Shown here one piece after another: positions 1 through 7,439 of a stretch of 14,500 nt of DNA. Position 1 is the first letter of the stretch. Every line of letters starts with the position of its first letter. This DNA is from Cristatella mucedo (lineage: Eukaryota; Bryozoa; Phylactolaemata; Cristatellidae): NCBI GenBank assembly GCA_009760855.2, contig WPIO01000036.1:2733001-2747500 (forward strand), in the 5' to 3' direction. The translations under genes and the position numbers were made by a program. Below the pieces are notes generated by a model. That model worked only from the letters and a program-made list of their open reading frames with translations. It was not told the DNA's origin and ran no database searches.

Positions 1-126
1 TACCGAATGCGTACCGAAAGCCGCTTAGGCTGTGAGTGCGCTATACAAAACTCTCCTGTGTAACACCCACATGGTCTTTATGACTTTGTGGAGTTACAGA
101 CGGAGATAAATTACATTACATTACAT
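1..126 (+). mobile_element. SINE 3' body fragment
   Basis: This piece matches the body of the SINE whose remainder lies at 3392-3490: both have an AGCCG...AGGCT segment followed by a GCTATACAAAA motif. It ends in a short simple repeat (three ATTAC-like units near 108-126), as SINE tails often do. The tRNA-like head lies outside the window or is lost. It abuts a minus-strand LINE piece directly, so it may have inserted into that LINE. The match was made by eye; subfamily and exact ends are uncertain. Confidence 0.5.
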
Positions 127-127
127 T

Positions 128-775
128 GATAAACATGAATAACATGGTTAGGGGTGACATGCGCAGGGTCAGCATGCCAGTGTGGTTAGTGGCAGCATGC
201 ACAGTCTCAGCACACACACGAAGGACGATTCGCAGGGACCCACTAAATGCTGTCATAAATAGGTGCGTTTTTAATTTCTTTTTAAATGTGGTCAAGTCAG
301 GGAATGTCGTGACGCAAGTCGGGAGTGAGTTCGAGGCTTTGGGACTAAATGCACGGTCTCCGAACGGTTTGAGGTTTGTACGAGGTATTGGTAAACAGTT
401 AGTTTCCGAAAAGCGGTTGGTATGATGCTTGGCCTGGTGGGGGAGTAGATCTGATAAGTAGACTGGAGCCAAAGAATGAAGGAACCTAAAAGTGAGCGAT
501 AAACGCTTAAAGTCGATCCGTTGTTTGACTGGTAGCCAGTGCAGGTCGGCGAGAAGTGGTGTGATGTGGCAACTGCGAAGCTCACGACAGACAAGGATAG
601 CTGGAGAGTTTTGCACCAGCTATAAGCACCTGATTGCACAGGCCGGTAGACCAGCAAGCAGTGAGCTACAGCAGTCGAGACGGGATGTCACAAATGCATG
701 GACCAACTTAGATGTGGTATCCTCATCTAAACAAGCCCGAATTTGAGCTCTTCTATGTAGCTGAAAGTAGATCTA
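128..775 (-). pseudogene. L2/CR1-like LINE fragment, 3' part of RT ORF
   Basis: On the minus strand this encodes the region after the catalytic domain of the same LINE family as 1839-3391. Matching stretches include LLADLHWLPVKQRIDF, LSDLLPHQAKH and DLTTFKKKLKTHLF, and the 3' untranslated stretch after the stop is also similar. It is 5' truncated near 775, inside the segment encoding the peptide that precedes KDTTSKLVHAF in the intact copy. An in-frame TAG lies near 619 and about five to seven codons are missing before NSLPTC, so it cannot make protein. The usual 3' hairpin and TTA tail are absent; the match stops at 128, beside the SINE piece. Confidence 0.85.
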
Positions 776-851
776 ATGGAGATCCAACTGCATTACTGCT
801 CGTGCTGGGTGGCTCGGTGCTGCCCAGCAGCGGCTCACAGATAGCCAACCA

Positions 852-869
852 CCCCCCCCCCCCCCCCCC
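852..869. repeat. Poly-C tract (18 bases)
   Basis: An uninterrupted run of 18 C, followed shortly by more C-rich sequence. It is likely length-variable and prone to sequencing error. Confidence 0.95.
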
Positions 870-1617
870 TCCGCCCGACAGGTTCCACCAGCGGCCACCG
901 ACGAGTGCCGTCGATTGCCCACAGCGGCATCGCTCGAGGCACCGCCAGCCTGCTGCAGCGCCAGCTGCCCGGCGCACCGTCCGAGAGATTCAACTGGTTC
1001 TTTGCCTGGGGGCGTGGGAGGGTAGGGAGGGGGTCTCCAGGGAATTTACCGGCCAACGACGCGCCTGCGCACTGGCACCTGAGTTAAGGGTTTTCCCCCG
1101 AGCGGTCGGAAGTCGTTACTACCGGCTGAACGACCGGCTCCAGAGATTGCTGCGCTCGCGTCGACGAAGGTGCCGCGCGGCCAACCGGACCGGCGGTCCA
1201 GCATGTTAGCGTCCGTCTACCGCGCCTAGCGAGCGATCGGCTTTTGATTGATTCGTTTTACGGCCGCCGACGGATGCTGCTCCCGCCCCTCGTCCGCCTA
1301 CGGCCGCCGCCGGCGCCACTGACCTAGCGGTAGAATGACGCGAAAATTCTGCAACCGCTGCCGCTGCTGCAACGCCGGCAGCTGCTGCTGTTGCAGCTGG
1401 GCAGCATAAGTTTCGCGCTGCCGCTCCGACCGAGGCCGAGGAGGCTAAGAGAGAGCGCAAAGAGCGGGACTTCGCCGGAAGTGGGAAGCCGGAAGTTTCG
1501 CCTCGGGTAGTGACTGGCGGGCGAGAGTCGCAAACGCTTGCTGGCCATTGCCGCTCATCACGTGACGATTCACCGTCGCAGCGAGACTCAGGTTTCATTC
1601 GTGCGATCATTCGATCG

Positions 1618-1618
<1 letters not shown>

Positions 1619-1649
<31 letters not shown>
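1619..1649. repeat. Poly-G tract (31 bases)
   Basis: An uninterrupted run of 31 G. Such a tract can form G-quadruplexes and usually varies in length. Its exact length in an assembly is unreliable. Confidence 0.95.
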
Positions 1650-1654
<5 letters not shown>

Positions 1655-1749
1655 CTACAGCTCCCTGTCGTACGGCGTCCAGTCGGCGTCCAGTGCTACG
1701 GCTTGTCGTCGGCCCCTCGCTCGCCGACGCTTTGTGTGAGGAGCAAAAG

Positions 1750-1838
1750 GGTGAGCCGTGGTGGCACTCAGTAGGTAATGCGGTTGCTTTTCACGATCTG
1801 GGTCCCTAGGTCGTGGGTTCGATTCCTGCGGTGGGCGA
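1750..1838 (+). mobile_element. tRNA-derived SINE head, interrupted by LINE
   Basis: The segment carries an internal RNA polymerase III promoter. The A box is TGGCACTCAGTAGG (1762-1775) and the B box is GGTTCGATTCC (1816-1826), a perfect match to the consensus. It begins GGTGAGCCGT, as does the minus-strand SINE at 14184. A functional tRNA is unlikely, because the ends do not form an acceptor stem. The SINE stops at GGGCGA (1838), where the LINE begins, and appears to resume at 3392 after the LINE tail. Confidence 0.75.
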
Positions 1839-1859
1839 TCAAAGACACTGGAACGGGTC

Positions 1860-3155
1860 GTGGCAGACCAGCTGAACTCGTATATCGAAACCTCACACCT
1901 TGCTAGTAAGTTCCAGTCTGGCTTTAGAGCTAATCACTCCACAGAGTCAGCATTGCTTCGGGTATACAACGACCTACTTAGGAATGCAGACATGGGTAGA
2001 GTGTCTCTTCTTGTTTTGCTCGATCTTTCGGCAGCTTTTGATACCATCGATCACAAAGTACTTCTAGAGCGCCTCTCATCTCGCCTGGGCATCACTGGCA
2101 CTGCTCTGCAGTGGTTCAGGTCCTATCTCAGTGGGAGACTCCAGAGTGTTGACGTGAATGGACAAAGATCATCTGAAGTACCTCTAAAATATGGAGTACC
2201 TCAGGGCTCTGTGCTAGGTCCGGTCCTTTTCACCGTTTATACTCTCCCTCTCGCTGATGTGATTGCCAAGGACAATCTAGGCTTTCACTCCTATGCGGAT
2301 GACACTCAGTTGTACCTTTGCTTTGATCCCTCCCAGCCTTCGACCACCTCAAATTCTCTCAACTCACTTGCTGCATGCATTGATGACATCCGATCATGGA
2401 TGGCAGCAAATTTTCTAAAACTAAACGATGATAAAACTAACTTACTAGTTATGGGCAAACCTAGTGTTATTCAGAAACTGGAAAGGCTGACTTTCAAAAT
2501 TGGCTCTGCCAGCATATCTCCAGTTGCATCAGCTCGAAATCTAGGTGTCATATTCCAAAGCGACCTCTCGTTAGACGACCACATCAGCTCCACAGTCAAA
2601 TCAGCCTATTTTCAGCTTCATAACATTGCTAAAATTAGGGCTTGTTTAGATAAGGATACCACGTCCAAGTTGGTCCATGCATTCATGACATCTCGTCTCG
2701 ACTTCTGCAACTCACTGCTTACTGGCCTACCAGCATGTGCGATCAGGCGATTGCAGCTGGTGCAAAACTCTGCAGCTAGGCTTGTCTGTCGTGAGCGTCG
2801 CAGTTGCCACATTACTCCACTTCTCGCCGACCTGCACTGGTTACCAGTCAAGCAACGGATTGACTTCAAGGTTTTGTCGCTCACTTTTAGGTCTCTTCAT
2901 TCTATGGCTCCAGCCTATCTTTCAGATATACTACCCCATCAGGCAAAGCATCGTACCACTCGCTTTTCGGAATCCAACAGTCTAGAAATACCTCGTACAA
3001 ACCTTAAATCCTTTGGAGACCGTGCATTTAGCTCGTATGCTCCCACAGCCTGGAACTCCCTCCCGACCTGCATCAGAACATCCCCTGACCTGACCACATT
3101 TAAAAGAAACTTAAAAACACACCTATTTAGGACAGCATTTAGTGGGTCCTTGTGA
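1860..3155 (+). CDS. Reverse transcriptase ORF of LINE copy A (partial)
   Basis: The retained part encodes the catalytic core of a LINE reverse transcriptase, the enzyme that copies element RNA at the nicked target. Motif A is LDLSAAFDTIDH (about residues 54-65), motif B is GVPQGSVLGP (112-121), and motif C is YADD (145-148, bases 2292-2303), so the catalytic aspartates are present. The C-terminal part (LHWLPVKQRIDF, LKTHLF) is typical of L2/CR1-like elements. The frame is open upstream from 1839; the coordinate 1860 is a GTG, not a true start. The endonuclease domain and early RT motifs are missing. With no frameshift or stop over 431 codons, the insertion looks young, but the protein is unlikely to be expressed or complete. 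Confidence 0.85.
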   Translation: MADQLNSYIETSHLASKFQSGFRANHSTESALLRVYNDLLRNADMGRVSLLVLLDLSAAFDTIDHKVLLERLSSRLGITGTALQWFRSYLSGRLQSVDVNGQRSSEVPLKYGVPQGSVLGPVLFTVYTLPLADVIAKDNLGFHSYADDTQLYLCFDPSQPSTTSNSLNSLAACIDDIRSWMAANFLKLNDDKTNLLVMGKPSVIQKLERLTFKIGSASISPVASARNLGVIFQSDLSLDDHISSTVKSAYFQLHNIAKIRACLDKDTTSKLVHAFMTSRLDFCNSLLTGLPACAIRRLQLVQNSAARLVCRERRSCHITPLLADLHWLPVKQRIDFKVLSLTFRSLHSMAPAYLSDILPHQAKHRTTRFSESNSLEIPRTNLKSFGDRAFSSYAPTAWNSLPTCIRTSPDLTTFKRNLKTHLFRTAFSGSL

Positions 3156-3319
3156 TTCGTCCTCGATGTGCTTATGCGTGCTGACACTGTTCATGCTGCC
3201 ACTAACCACATTTGCATGCTGACCCAGTGCATGTAACCCCTAACCATGTTATTCATTTTGTTTGTTTTTCAAGCATGATTTTACTTACTATTCTGTTGCG
3301 TATCACTTTGCAGCAAATG

Positions 3320-3361
3320 TAAAGCGCCTAGAAAGAGATTAAGTTCTCTGAGGGCGCTTTA
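3320..3361 (+). other. LINE 3' terminal stem-loop
   Basis: TAAAGCGCC (3320-3328) pairs perfectly with GGCGCTTTA (3353-3361), and an inner AGAGA (3334-3338) pairs with TCTCT (3345-3349). It lies just before the TTA-rich tail. In L2-like LINEs, such a 3' hairpin is known to be recognised by the reverse transcriptase. Related versions recur at least six times in this window, on both strands. Confidence 0.8.
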
Positions 3362-3391
3362 TCAAGTGCAATATTATTGTTATTATTATTA

Positions 3392-3490
3392 TCCTGTATC
3401 GCCACTGCAAGTGGCGGTGATAGCCGTAAAGGCTCTTCTGACGCTATACAAAAAGAGTGCGTTTAATCAGCTAGGATTTATTTATTTATT
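3392..3490 (+). mobile_element. SINE body and tail, downstream half of split SINE
   Basis: From CCTGTATCGCC onward the sequence parallels the body of the minus-strand SINE at 14042-14100 (TTGCCGCTGCAAG, then GATAGCCGTAAAGG). It ends with TTTATTTATTTATTA near 3478-3491. In the uninterrupted minus-strand SINE this body directly follows the GGGCGA head end, so the piece is best read as the continuation of 1750-1838. Confidence 0.65.
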
Positions 3491-3700
3491 AGGCCAGCCT
3501 TGGTCGGTTAACCGGAAGGGGCTATAAGTAAGTCTAAATAGTTGTCAGGCAGCACACGCCTGTCAGCCAAAATAATTTGCTCTCTCTCTCTCTTTTCTCT
3601 CGCACTCACTGAGATTCAGGACACTTATGTATATATACAAATGAATTATATTTATATATATTTTTATTTTCTATTTTACTTGGTTCAGTACATTCCCATT
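3491..3700 (+). repeat. SINE-like 3' segment and AT-rich sequence
   Basis: Contains a CT-rich tract (3579-3600) and then a segment from GAGATTCAG (about 3611) to ATTTTCTATTTTACT (about 3680). The latter parallels 5545-5617, which follows the SINE at 5441. This suggests a decayed copy of the same SINE 3' end, or a shared flanking repeat. No coding capacity. Confidence 0.4.
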
Positions 3701-3884
3701 CTTTGTTAATGACTTGCTTTCAGGCGTTTGATTAACCTACTGTAGGTAACTCCGTCGCTGGTTTGACCAATCGAGGACTTAGGGGTCAATATTAAACGAG
3801 TGTCGTCTATGAGTGCATCTATACTGTTGTTTTTCGCCGAGTGTGTAGTAGTAGTAGGGAGCAGACGCATTGCGGGCGCAAGCT

Positions 3885-3906
3885 TGCGGGGCGGGGGAGG
3901 CGGGCT
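3885..3906 (+). promoter_or_regulatory. GC-box cluster upstream of TRIM gene
   Basis: A G-rich stretch containing GGGGCGGGGGAGGCGGG, an Sp1-type motif, lies about 320 bp before the TRIM start codon. It is a plausible core-promoter element, but no TATA box or initiator could be tied to it. Confidence 0.25.
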
Positions 3907-4001
3907 CGCATTTGTTTGTGTGTTTGTCTTTCTATCTATCAACTTTCTTTCTTCATGCAATGATTCTTTAATTAAAATTAATTAATTAAATATCCACCAA
4001 C

Positions 4002-4034
4002 TTCCTTTCTTCGCACAATTCCTTTCTTCGCACA
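4002..4034 (+). repeat. 17-bp tandem repeat, pyrimidine rich
   Basis: TTCCTTTCTTCGCACA occurs at 4002-4017 and again at 4019-4034. It lies upstream of a possible splice acceptor (TTCCTTGTAG ending at 4078), so a 5' untranslated exon starting at 4079 is possible. Confidence 0.6.
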
Positions 4035-4221
4035 CTTTCGATTCCTGATATTGCTATGCCCCGAACATTTCCTTGTAGGTGGTGCAAGCGAATCTGCTTG
4101 ACCTTGCCCTTCAACTGAGGAACCGGAGGCAGGCTTCCAGGCAGCTTCAAGTTTTGCAGAGCAATTTACGCCACCGGTGTAATTTTGAAGAGAACAAACG
4201 ATACGGAAAAGTACCGGTAAA

Positions 4222-5281
4222 ATGGCGGAGAGCGATCCCATTCTTATTTGCTGCCTATGCAGTAAACCTCTCAAGGATCCCATCCTATTGGAATGCCTAC
4301 ACAATTGCTGTAAGCGATGCATCGCGGAACTTGCCAGTCGGGAAAGCGGAAGTCGGGAAAGTGGAGCGTTAACGACGACATGTCCGAGATGCGACGTCAC
4401 CTCGGTTGTCAACACCGAGTGCATAAATCAGTTCGTGGCAGCGAGCCTCTATTCCCCGACGACTGAATGGTCCGACATTGCAAAAGGCTCCTATTGCTCA
4501 AAAAAAGGTGTCGACGTTTTCGCAGAAATGGGTGGCAGCGTCTGCGACCGCCTATACTGTGCCGCCTGCAGCGTGCACCACGACGAGTTTCTTCCGAGTC
4601 ACCGAGTCATTACGCTGGACGGCTTGTCGTTGGTTAGCTGGCTCGACGCGAGGATTCCGACGTGCCTTGATCACGGAGAAAAAATGGAATTCGTCTGCCT
4701 CGAGTGCAAGAGACTCAGGTGCGCAGTGTGCAGACACGAGTGCTTGGTTCACAAGCATCGCGTTGAGCCCCGCGAGTGCGAAGCCGTCGACGCCATGACT
4801 CAGTCTATCAAAGCCAGCATGGAGCTGAGCATTGGCCAAGCGGCCAGCGTGTCGTCTTCCTTGGACGTCGGCGGCAGGCGAGCCGACGTGAACGAAGCAC
4901 GGAAGAGCATGGTCGACACGCTGGGACGAAATAAGAGGGCGGCAATGGATTCGCTGGACAGAGCGTACTTGGCGGCACGAGAAGAGCTGGAGAAAGTGGC
5001 CGACAGCCTCGAGAGTCAGGCCTCGCAAGCGGACCGGCTGAGGGTGCTTTTGACCGACGCCGCAGCGTACGCTCAGCGTCTTCTCGATTCTGGCAACCGC
5101 ACTTGGCTGCTTGACCAGCATCGCGCGGTGTTTGCGCACTTTGAACGCTTGGCCGACGATCACGCCGAAGAGCTGGGCAGGATTCGGCGAAACGAACGTG
5201 TAGCCATTTCGCGAGTCCCCGCGAATGACGAGATGGACGCCATGAGTCGGTCGCTGATCGGCACGCCTCAGCTGACTCGAG
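4222..5281 (+). CDS. TRIM-type RING/B-box/coiled-coil protein, exon 1
   Basis: Encodes the N-terminal 353 residues, plus the first base of codon 354, of a probable E3 ubiquitin ligase. A C3HC4 RING is complete: C10, C13, C25, H27, C30, C33, C54, C57. A first B-box (about 91-126) is degenerate, with G104 where a cysteine is expected. B-box 2 (147-182) has C147, H150, C158, C161, C166, C169 and C-terminal histidines. A helical coiled coil follows (about 185-345). The ATG has a good context (A at -3, G at +4), and an in-frame TGA lies upstream at 4186-4188. CGAG/GTGAGG at the end is a strong phase-1 donor. The RING loop holds a 15-bp tandem duplication (4336-4365). Family assignment is firm; the orthologue is not known. 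Confidence 0.9.
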
Positions 5282-5324
5282 GTGAGGACGTTCGATATTT
5301 TGGAGCCGCTTAGCTGTTTAAAAT

Positions 5325-5395
5325 GACAATAATAATAAATAATACGTTTGACACGGTGGCCTCAGAAAACTCAATCTCTGTCTAGGCAGTTTACA
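5325..5395 (-). repeat. LINE/SINE 3' tail, minus strand
   Basis: On the minus strand this reads GTAAACTGCCTAGACAGAG, a run like the LINE terminal hairpin, followed by an AT-rich tail with TTATTATTATT. It is a very short 3' end of a LINE or its partner SINE, beginning 12 bp after the retained-intron stop codon. Confidence 0.65.
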
Positions 5396-5440
5396 TCTTT
5401 TTTTGTGGCGGGACCGCTCTACCTAGGGTTATGAGAGTGC

Positions 5441-5630
5441 GCCGCCCTGGTCAAGGGTCACTGGTTAGGGTGTTTGCCATTGACACCCGAGGTCGTGGAC
5501 TCGAGCACTGCAGCATATATATGTGTATGTGAAGCGCCTGGATAGAGATTCAGTTCTCTCTCTTGCGGCGATATACAACAGAATTATATTTATTTATATT
5601 CATTTTCTATTTTACTCGACTCATTCCGTT
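5441..5630 (+). mobile_element. SINE with tRNA-like head and LINE-like tail
   Basis: An A-box-like GTCACTGGTTAGGG (5457-5470) and a degenerate B box near 5497-5508 mark a tRNA-derived head. The 3' part (GAAGCGCCTGGATAGAGATT from 5531) resembles the 3' end of the LINE at 3320-3391. This is the usual build of a SINE that is copied by a partner LINE. An AT-rich stretch shared with 3640-3685 follows. The head is decayed, so this is probably an old copy. Confidence 0.6.
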
Positions 5631-5822
5631 GTTCCAGCCCATTAGGCAGCGGGGGTTTAGCAGCCGCTCTACGGAAGGCGCCACCGGACTCGGAACAGTC
5701 TGAAGCTCTGACCTTGAAATCCCGGTTTTCCCTCCGTTATGGCTACTAAGCATCCTGGGAAGGGCTACCGTACACTGAGAGGCTGTGGAGGATTATCAGG
5801 CGACGCGCTGTAAGTGTGACGC
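5631..5822. other. Intronic spacer, nothing recognised
   Basis: Mixed-composition intron sequence between two short repeats. No coding frame, RNA or repeat was recognised. Confidence 0.5.
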
Positions 5823-5897
5823 ATTATTAATAATAATAACAATATTACATTTTTATTTGGCCACATGTAACTTAATCTCTTGCTAGGCACTTTACAG
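5823..5897 (-). repeat. LINE/SINE 3' tail, minus strand
   Basis: On the minus strand the sequence CTGTAAAGTGCCTAGCAAG leads into a tail ending TTGTTATTATTATTAAT. The order and spacing match the LINE copy A terminus, but the second hairpin arm is lost (ACATGTGGCC instead of CTGAGGGCGC). It has no RT sequence. Confidence 0.7.
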
Positions 5898-6588
5898 GTG
5901 CGATCTTTAGGCTGTCGCTCTAGAGGAGGCTGTCACCTTTACTTTCAGATCGTGTTGAGAAAGCTAGGATGGTTGCCTCCATTTCGCAAGCTGTGTGGAG
6001 ATTTTCTTTTAGACAGACCCCTGAAATGGACCCGCTCTCTGGACGGCTTGCCGTTGAAGCTAAGCTTTGGTTTCTCCAAAAACGAGGCTTGATAAAAAAA
6101 AGAACTCCAGGAGCTGACGTGTGAGCCCGAGTCTGGGCGGGGCGCTGTCGGCGTGCAGATGTAGGTCCTGCTTGTAGCCAGAGTGCGTTATTGAGCTTAA
6201 AGGGTGCTCAGGGAGGAGTTTGGGAGACGGTTCGGGAGACGTTCCGCGAGGCGTTCTTTGAGAGCTCTCTCTCTCTCTCTTCCTCGCTCTGTAACGCCGA
6301 ACGCTCGGCGGAGGAGGCGTACCCTGCAGCTTGTCAAGTGGCGTAGCCGACTGCCGAATTCGATTCGGCAGTCGGCTACGAGAAATAAGCAGGTCGCCTC
6401 GTCTACAGGGTTTCCGGAGCTCACTCACCGCTACTCAGGGGTCGTGAGTTCGCGATGTGACCAGGATCGAGATGCACTCACGCACAAAGAGGGAATTTCG
6501 CCGAGCTCGATTCGCAAGCGCACAATATCATCGGCTTCGCGTCTAGTAGTTCAGTTTTATCCCCGAACTCCTCGTAAACGCTGTGCAA

Positions 6589-6589
<1 letters not shown>
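5898..6589. other. Intronic region with hairpin, no gene seen
   Basis: Contains a CT microsatellite near 6263-6280, short GGGAGACG-type repeats near 6222-6242 and the hairpin at 6342-6380. The open frames are low-complexity and resemble no known protein. Confidence 0.4.
6342..6380. repeat. Perfect 18-bp inverted repeat, 3-nt loop
   Basis: CGTAGCCGACTGCCGAAT (6342-6359) is followed by TCG and then by its exact reverse complement (6363-6380). In transcribed intron RNA it would form a very stable hairpin. It could be a small-RNA precursor, the remnant of a fold-back insertion or an assembly artefact. Confidence 0.95.

Positions 6590-6636
<47 letters not shown>
6590..6636. repeat. AC dinucleotide microsatellite
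   Basis: About 23 uninterrupted AC units inside the intron. Likely polymorphic. Confidence 0.97.
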
Positions 6637-6638
<2 letters not shown>

Positions 6639-7180
6639 TGGACTCCGCCCTACAACCAGTGCTCGCTCCTATCGAAGGAGCAACTAGCGGCGCCGGTTCC
6701 AATGCTCCAAACGGCTCGGCAGAAGCCACTCGCGGGGGGGGGGGGGGCTGGAAGCAATCGACCGAGCGTACGCTGTTCGTCTGTCGTCCGTCCGTGTCCG
6801 TCGCCGTGCACCGTCTGCCCCTCAAGCCTTTTGCCGCACATCCGGCGGAACTCATGCCATCGTTGAGAGGTGGCGACGGCGCCCGCGCTGCTGCTGCTGC
6901 TGCTCCTGCTCCCGGCGTTTCTAGTACTCAACCCGGTCGGTCGCAGGCTGGCCGACTCGCCACCTGCTCGCCCCGCCGACGCTCTTATCTGGCCTTGACC
7001 CTTGGCTGCTCAGCCGCGGTGCACCGGCGGGCGCTTCGCCTTCCGCCGGTCCTCCGACTTCCTACTTCCTCTCCGAAGCAAACTTCGATCCGTAAAGGCA
7101 TTTTACAAGAGAGCGTAGATATTACAAAAGCGCGGTTAGTTCGCCGTCCTCTCCCGACGGCTGAGCGTCGCCGTGCTTAA
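6637..7180. other. GC-rich intronic block, no gene supported
   Basis: A CpG-rich block with a 14-base G run (6734-6747) and a short GCT repeat (about 6887-6902). A 180-codon frame spans it on the + strand, but it is rich in Ala, Arg, Ser and Pro and shows no domain. It could be an internal CpG-island promoter of the TRIM gene, but nothing anchors a start site. Confidence 0.35.
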
Positions 7181-7439
7181 TGACGGCACGGTCGCTTCCC
7201 TCCGCGGAGAACTGGGCCCACACCTCGGCGCTGCCGCACGCAGCGTCGCTCATGTGTAGTTTCCGGAACAGTTTTCGGTAACCAGCACCTTTGATGCCGA
7301 GGGCATCGAGGCACCTCTCATTACTCGGGTGCCAGGACCCGAGTGCTCCTCCGACGAATTTCCGGACAGACGCCCACGCCAGACTCTGGGACCGGAAGTC
7401 GTGGACACTGGGCCTGGAAGTCGCGCGCGACGCCAGCAC
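7180..7439 (-). pseudogene. Possible retroelement protein remnant
   Basis: The minus-strand frame includes VGGALGSWHPSNERCLDALG and then YRKLFRKLHMSD. This resembles a motif I recall near the end of some invertebrate reverse transcriptase proteins (VG-x-LGSWDP-x-N, then a Leu/Arg-rich helix ending VSD). The frame is closed by a TAA just upstream of 7439 and ends within about 100 codons, so it is a fragment at best. No RT catalytic motif is present. The assignment rests on memory of one motif. Confidence 0.35.

Larger units (their letters stand above)
780..1749. other. GC-rich block without a recognisable gene
   Basis: This stretch is rich in CpG and holds an 18-base C run (852-869) and a 31-base G run (1619-1649). 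Open frames exist on both strands, but they are low-complexity (Ala, Arg, Ser, Pro, Gly) and match no family I know. Two CCGGAAGT motifs (ETS type) sit near 1474-1493 and an ATCACGTGAC E-box at 1557-1566, so it could be a CpG-island promoter. No exon could be anchored to it. Confidence 0.4.
1839..3391 (+). mobile_element. L2/CR1-like LINE, 5'-truncated copy A
   Basis: A non-LTR retrotransposon lacking its endonuclease and the N-terminal part of the reverse transcriptase. It holds one open RT frame, a 3' untranslated region, a terminal hairpin (3320-3361) and a TTATTA-type tail. It lies inside a SINE: the SINE head ends at 1838 and its body continues from 3392. No clear target-site duplication is visible, as is common for this clade. 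Being 5' truncated, it should not move on its own. Confidence 0.88.

Noticed and set aside
712-1610. Open frames of 165 (+) and 134 (-) codons in the GC-rich block
   Set aside because: Low-complexity composition, no domain, overlapping frames on both strands; expected in GC-rich DNA with few stop codons.
1750-1838. Functional tRNA gene
   Set aside because: A and B boxes are present but no acceptor stem forms, and the unit recurs as a SINE.
4552-5163. 203-codon minus-strand frame
   Set aside because: Antisense shadow of TRIM exon 1, whose + frame has a full RING and B-box.
6590-6636. Direct-repeat array of CRISPR type
   Set aside because: It is a plain AC microsatellite with no spacers.
6638-7180. 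180-codon + frame in the intron
   Set aside because: Ala/Arg/Ser-rich, runs through homopolymers, no recognisable domain.
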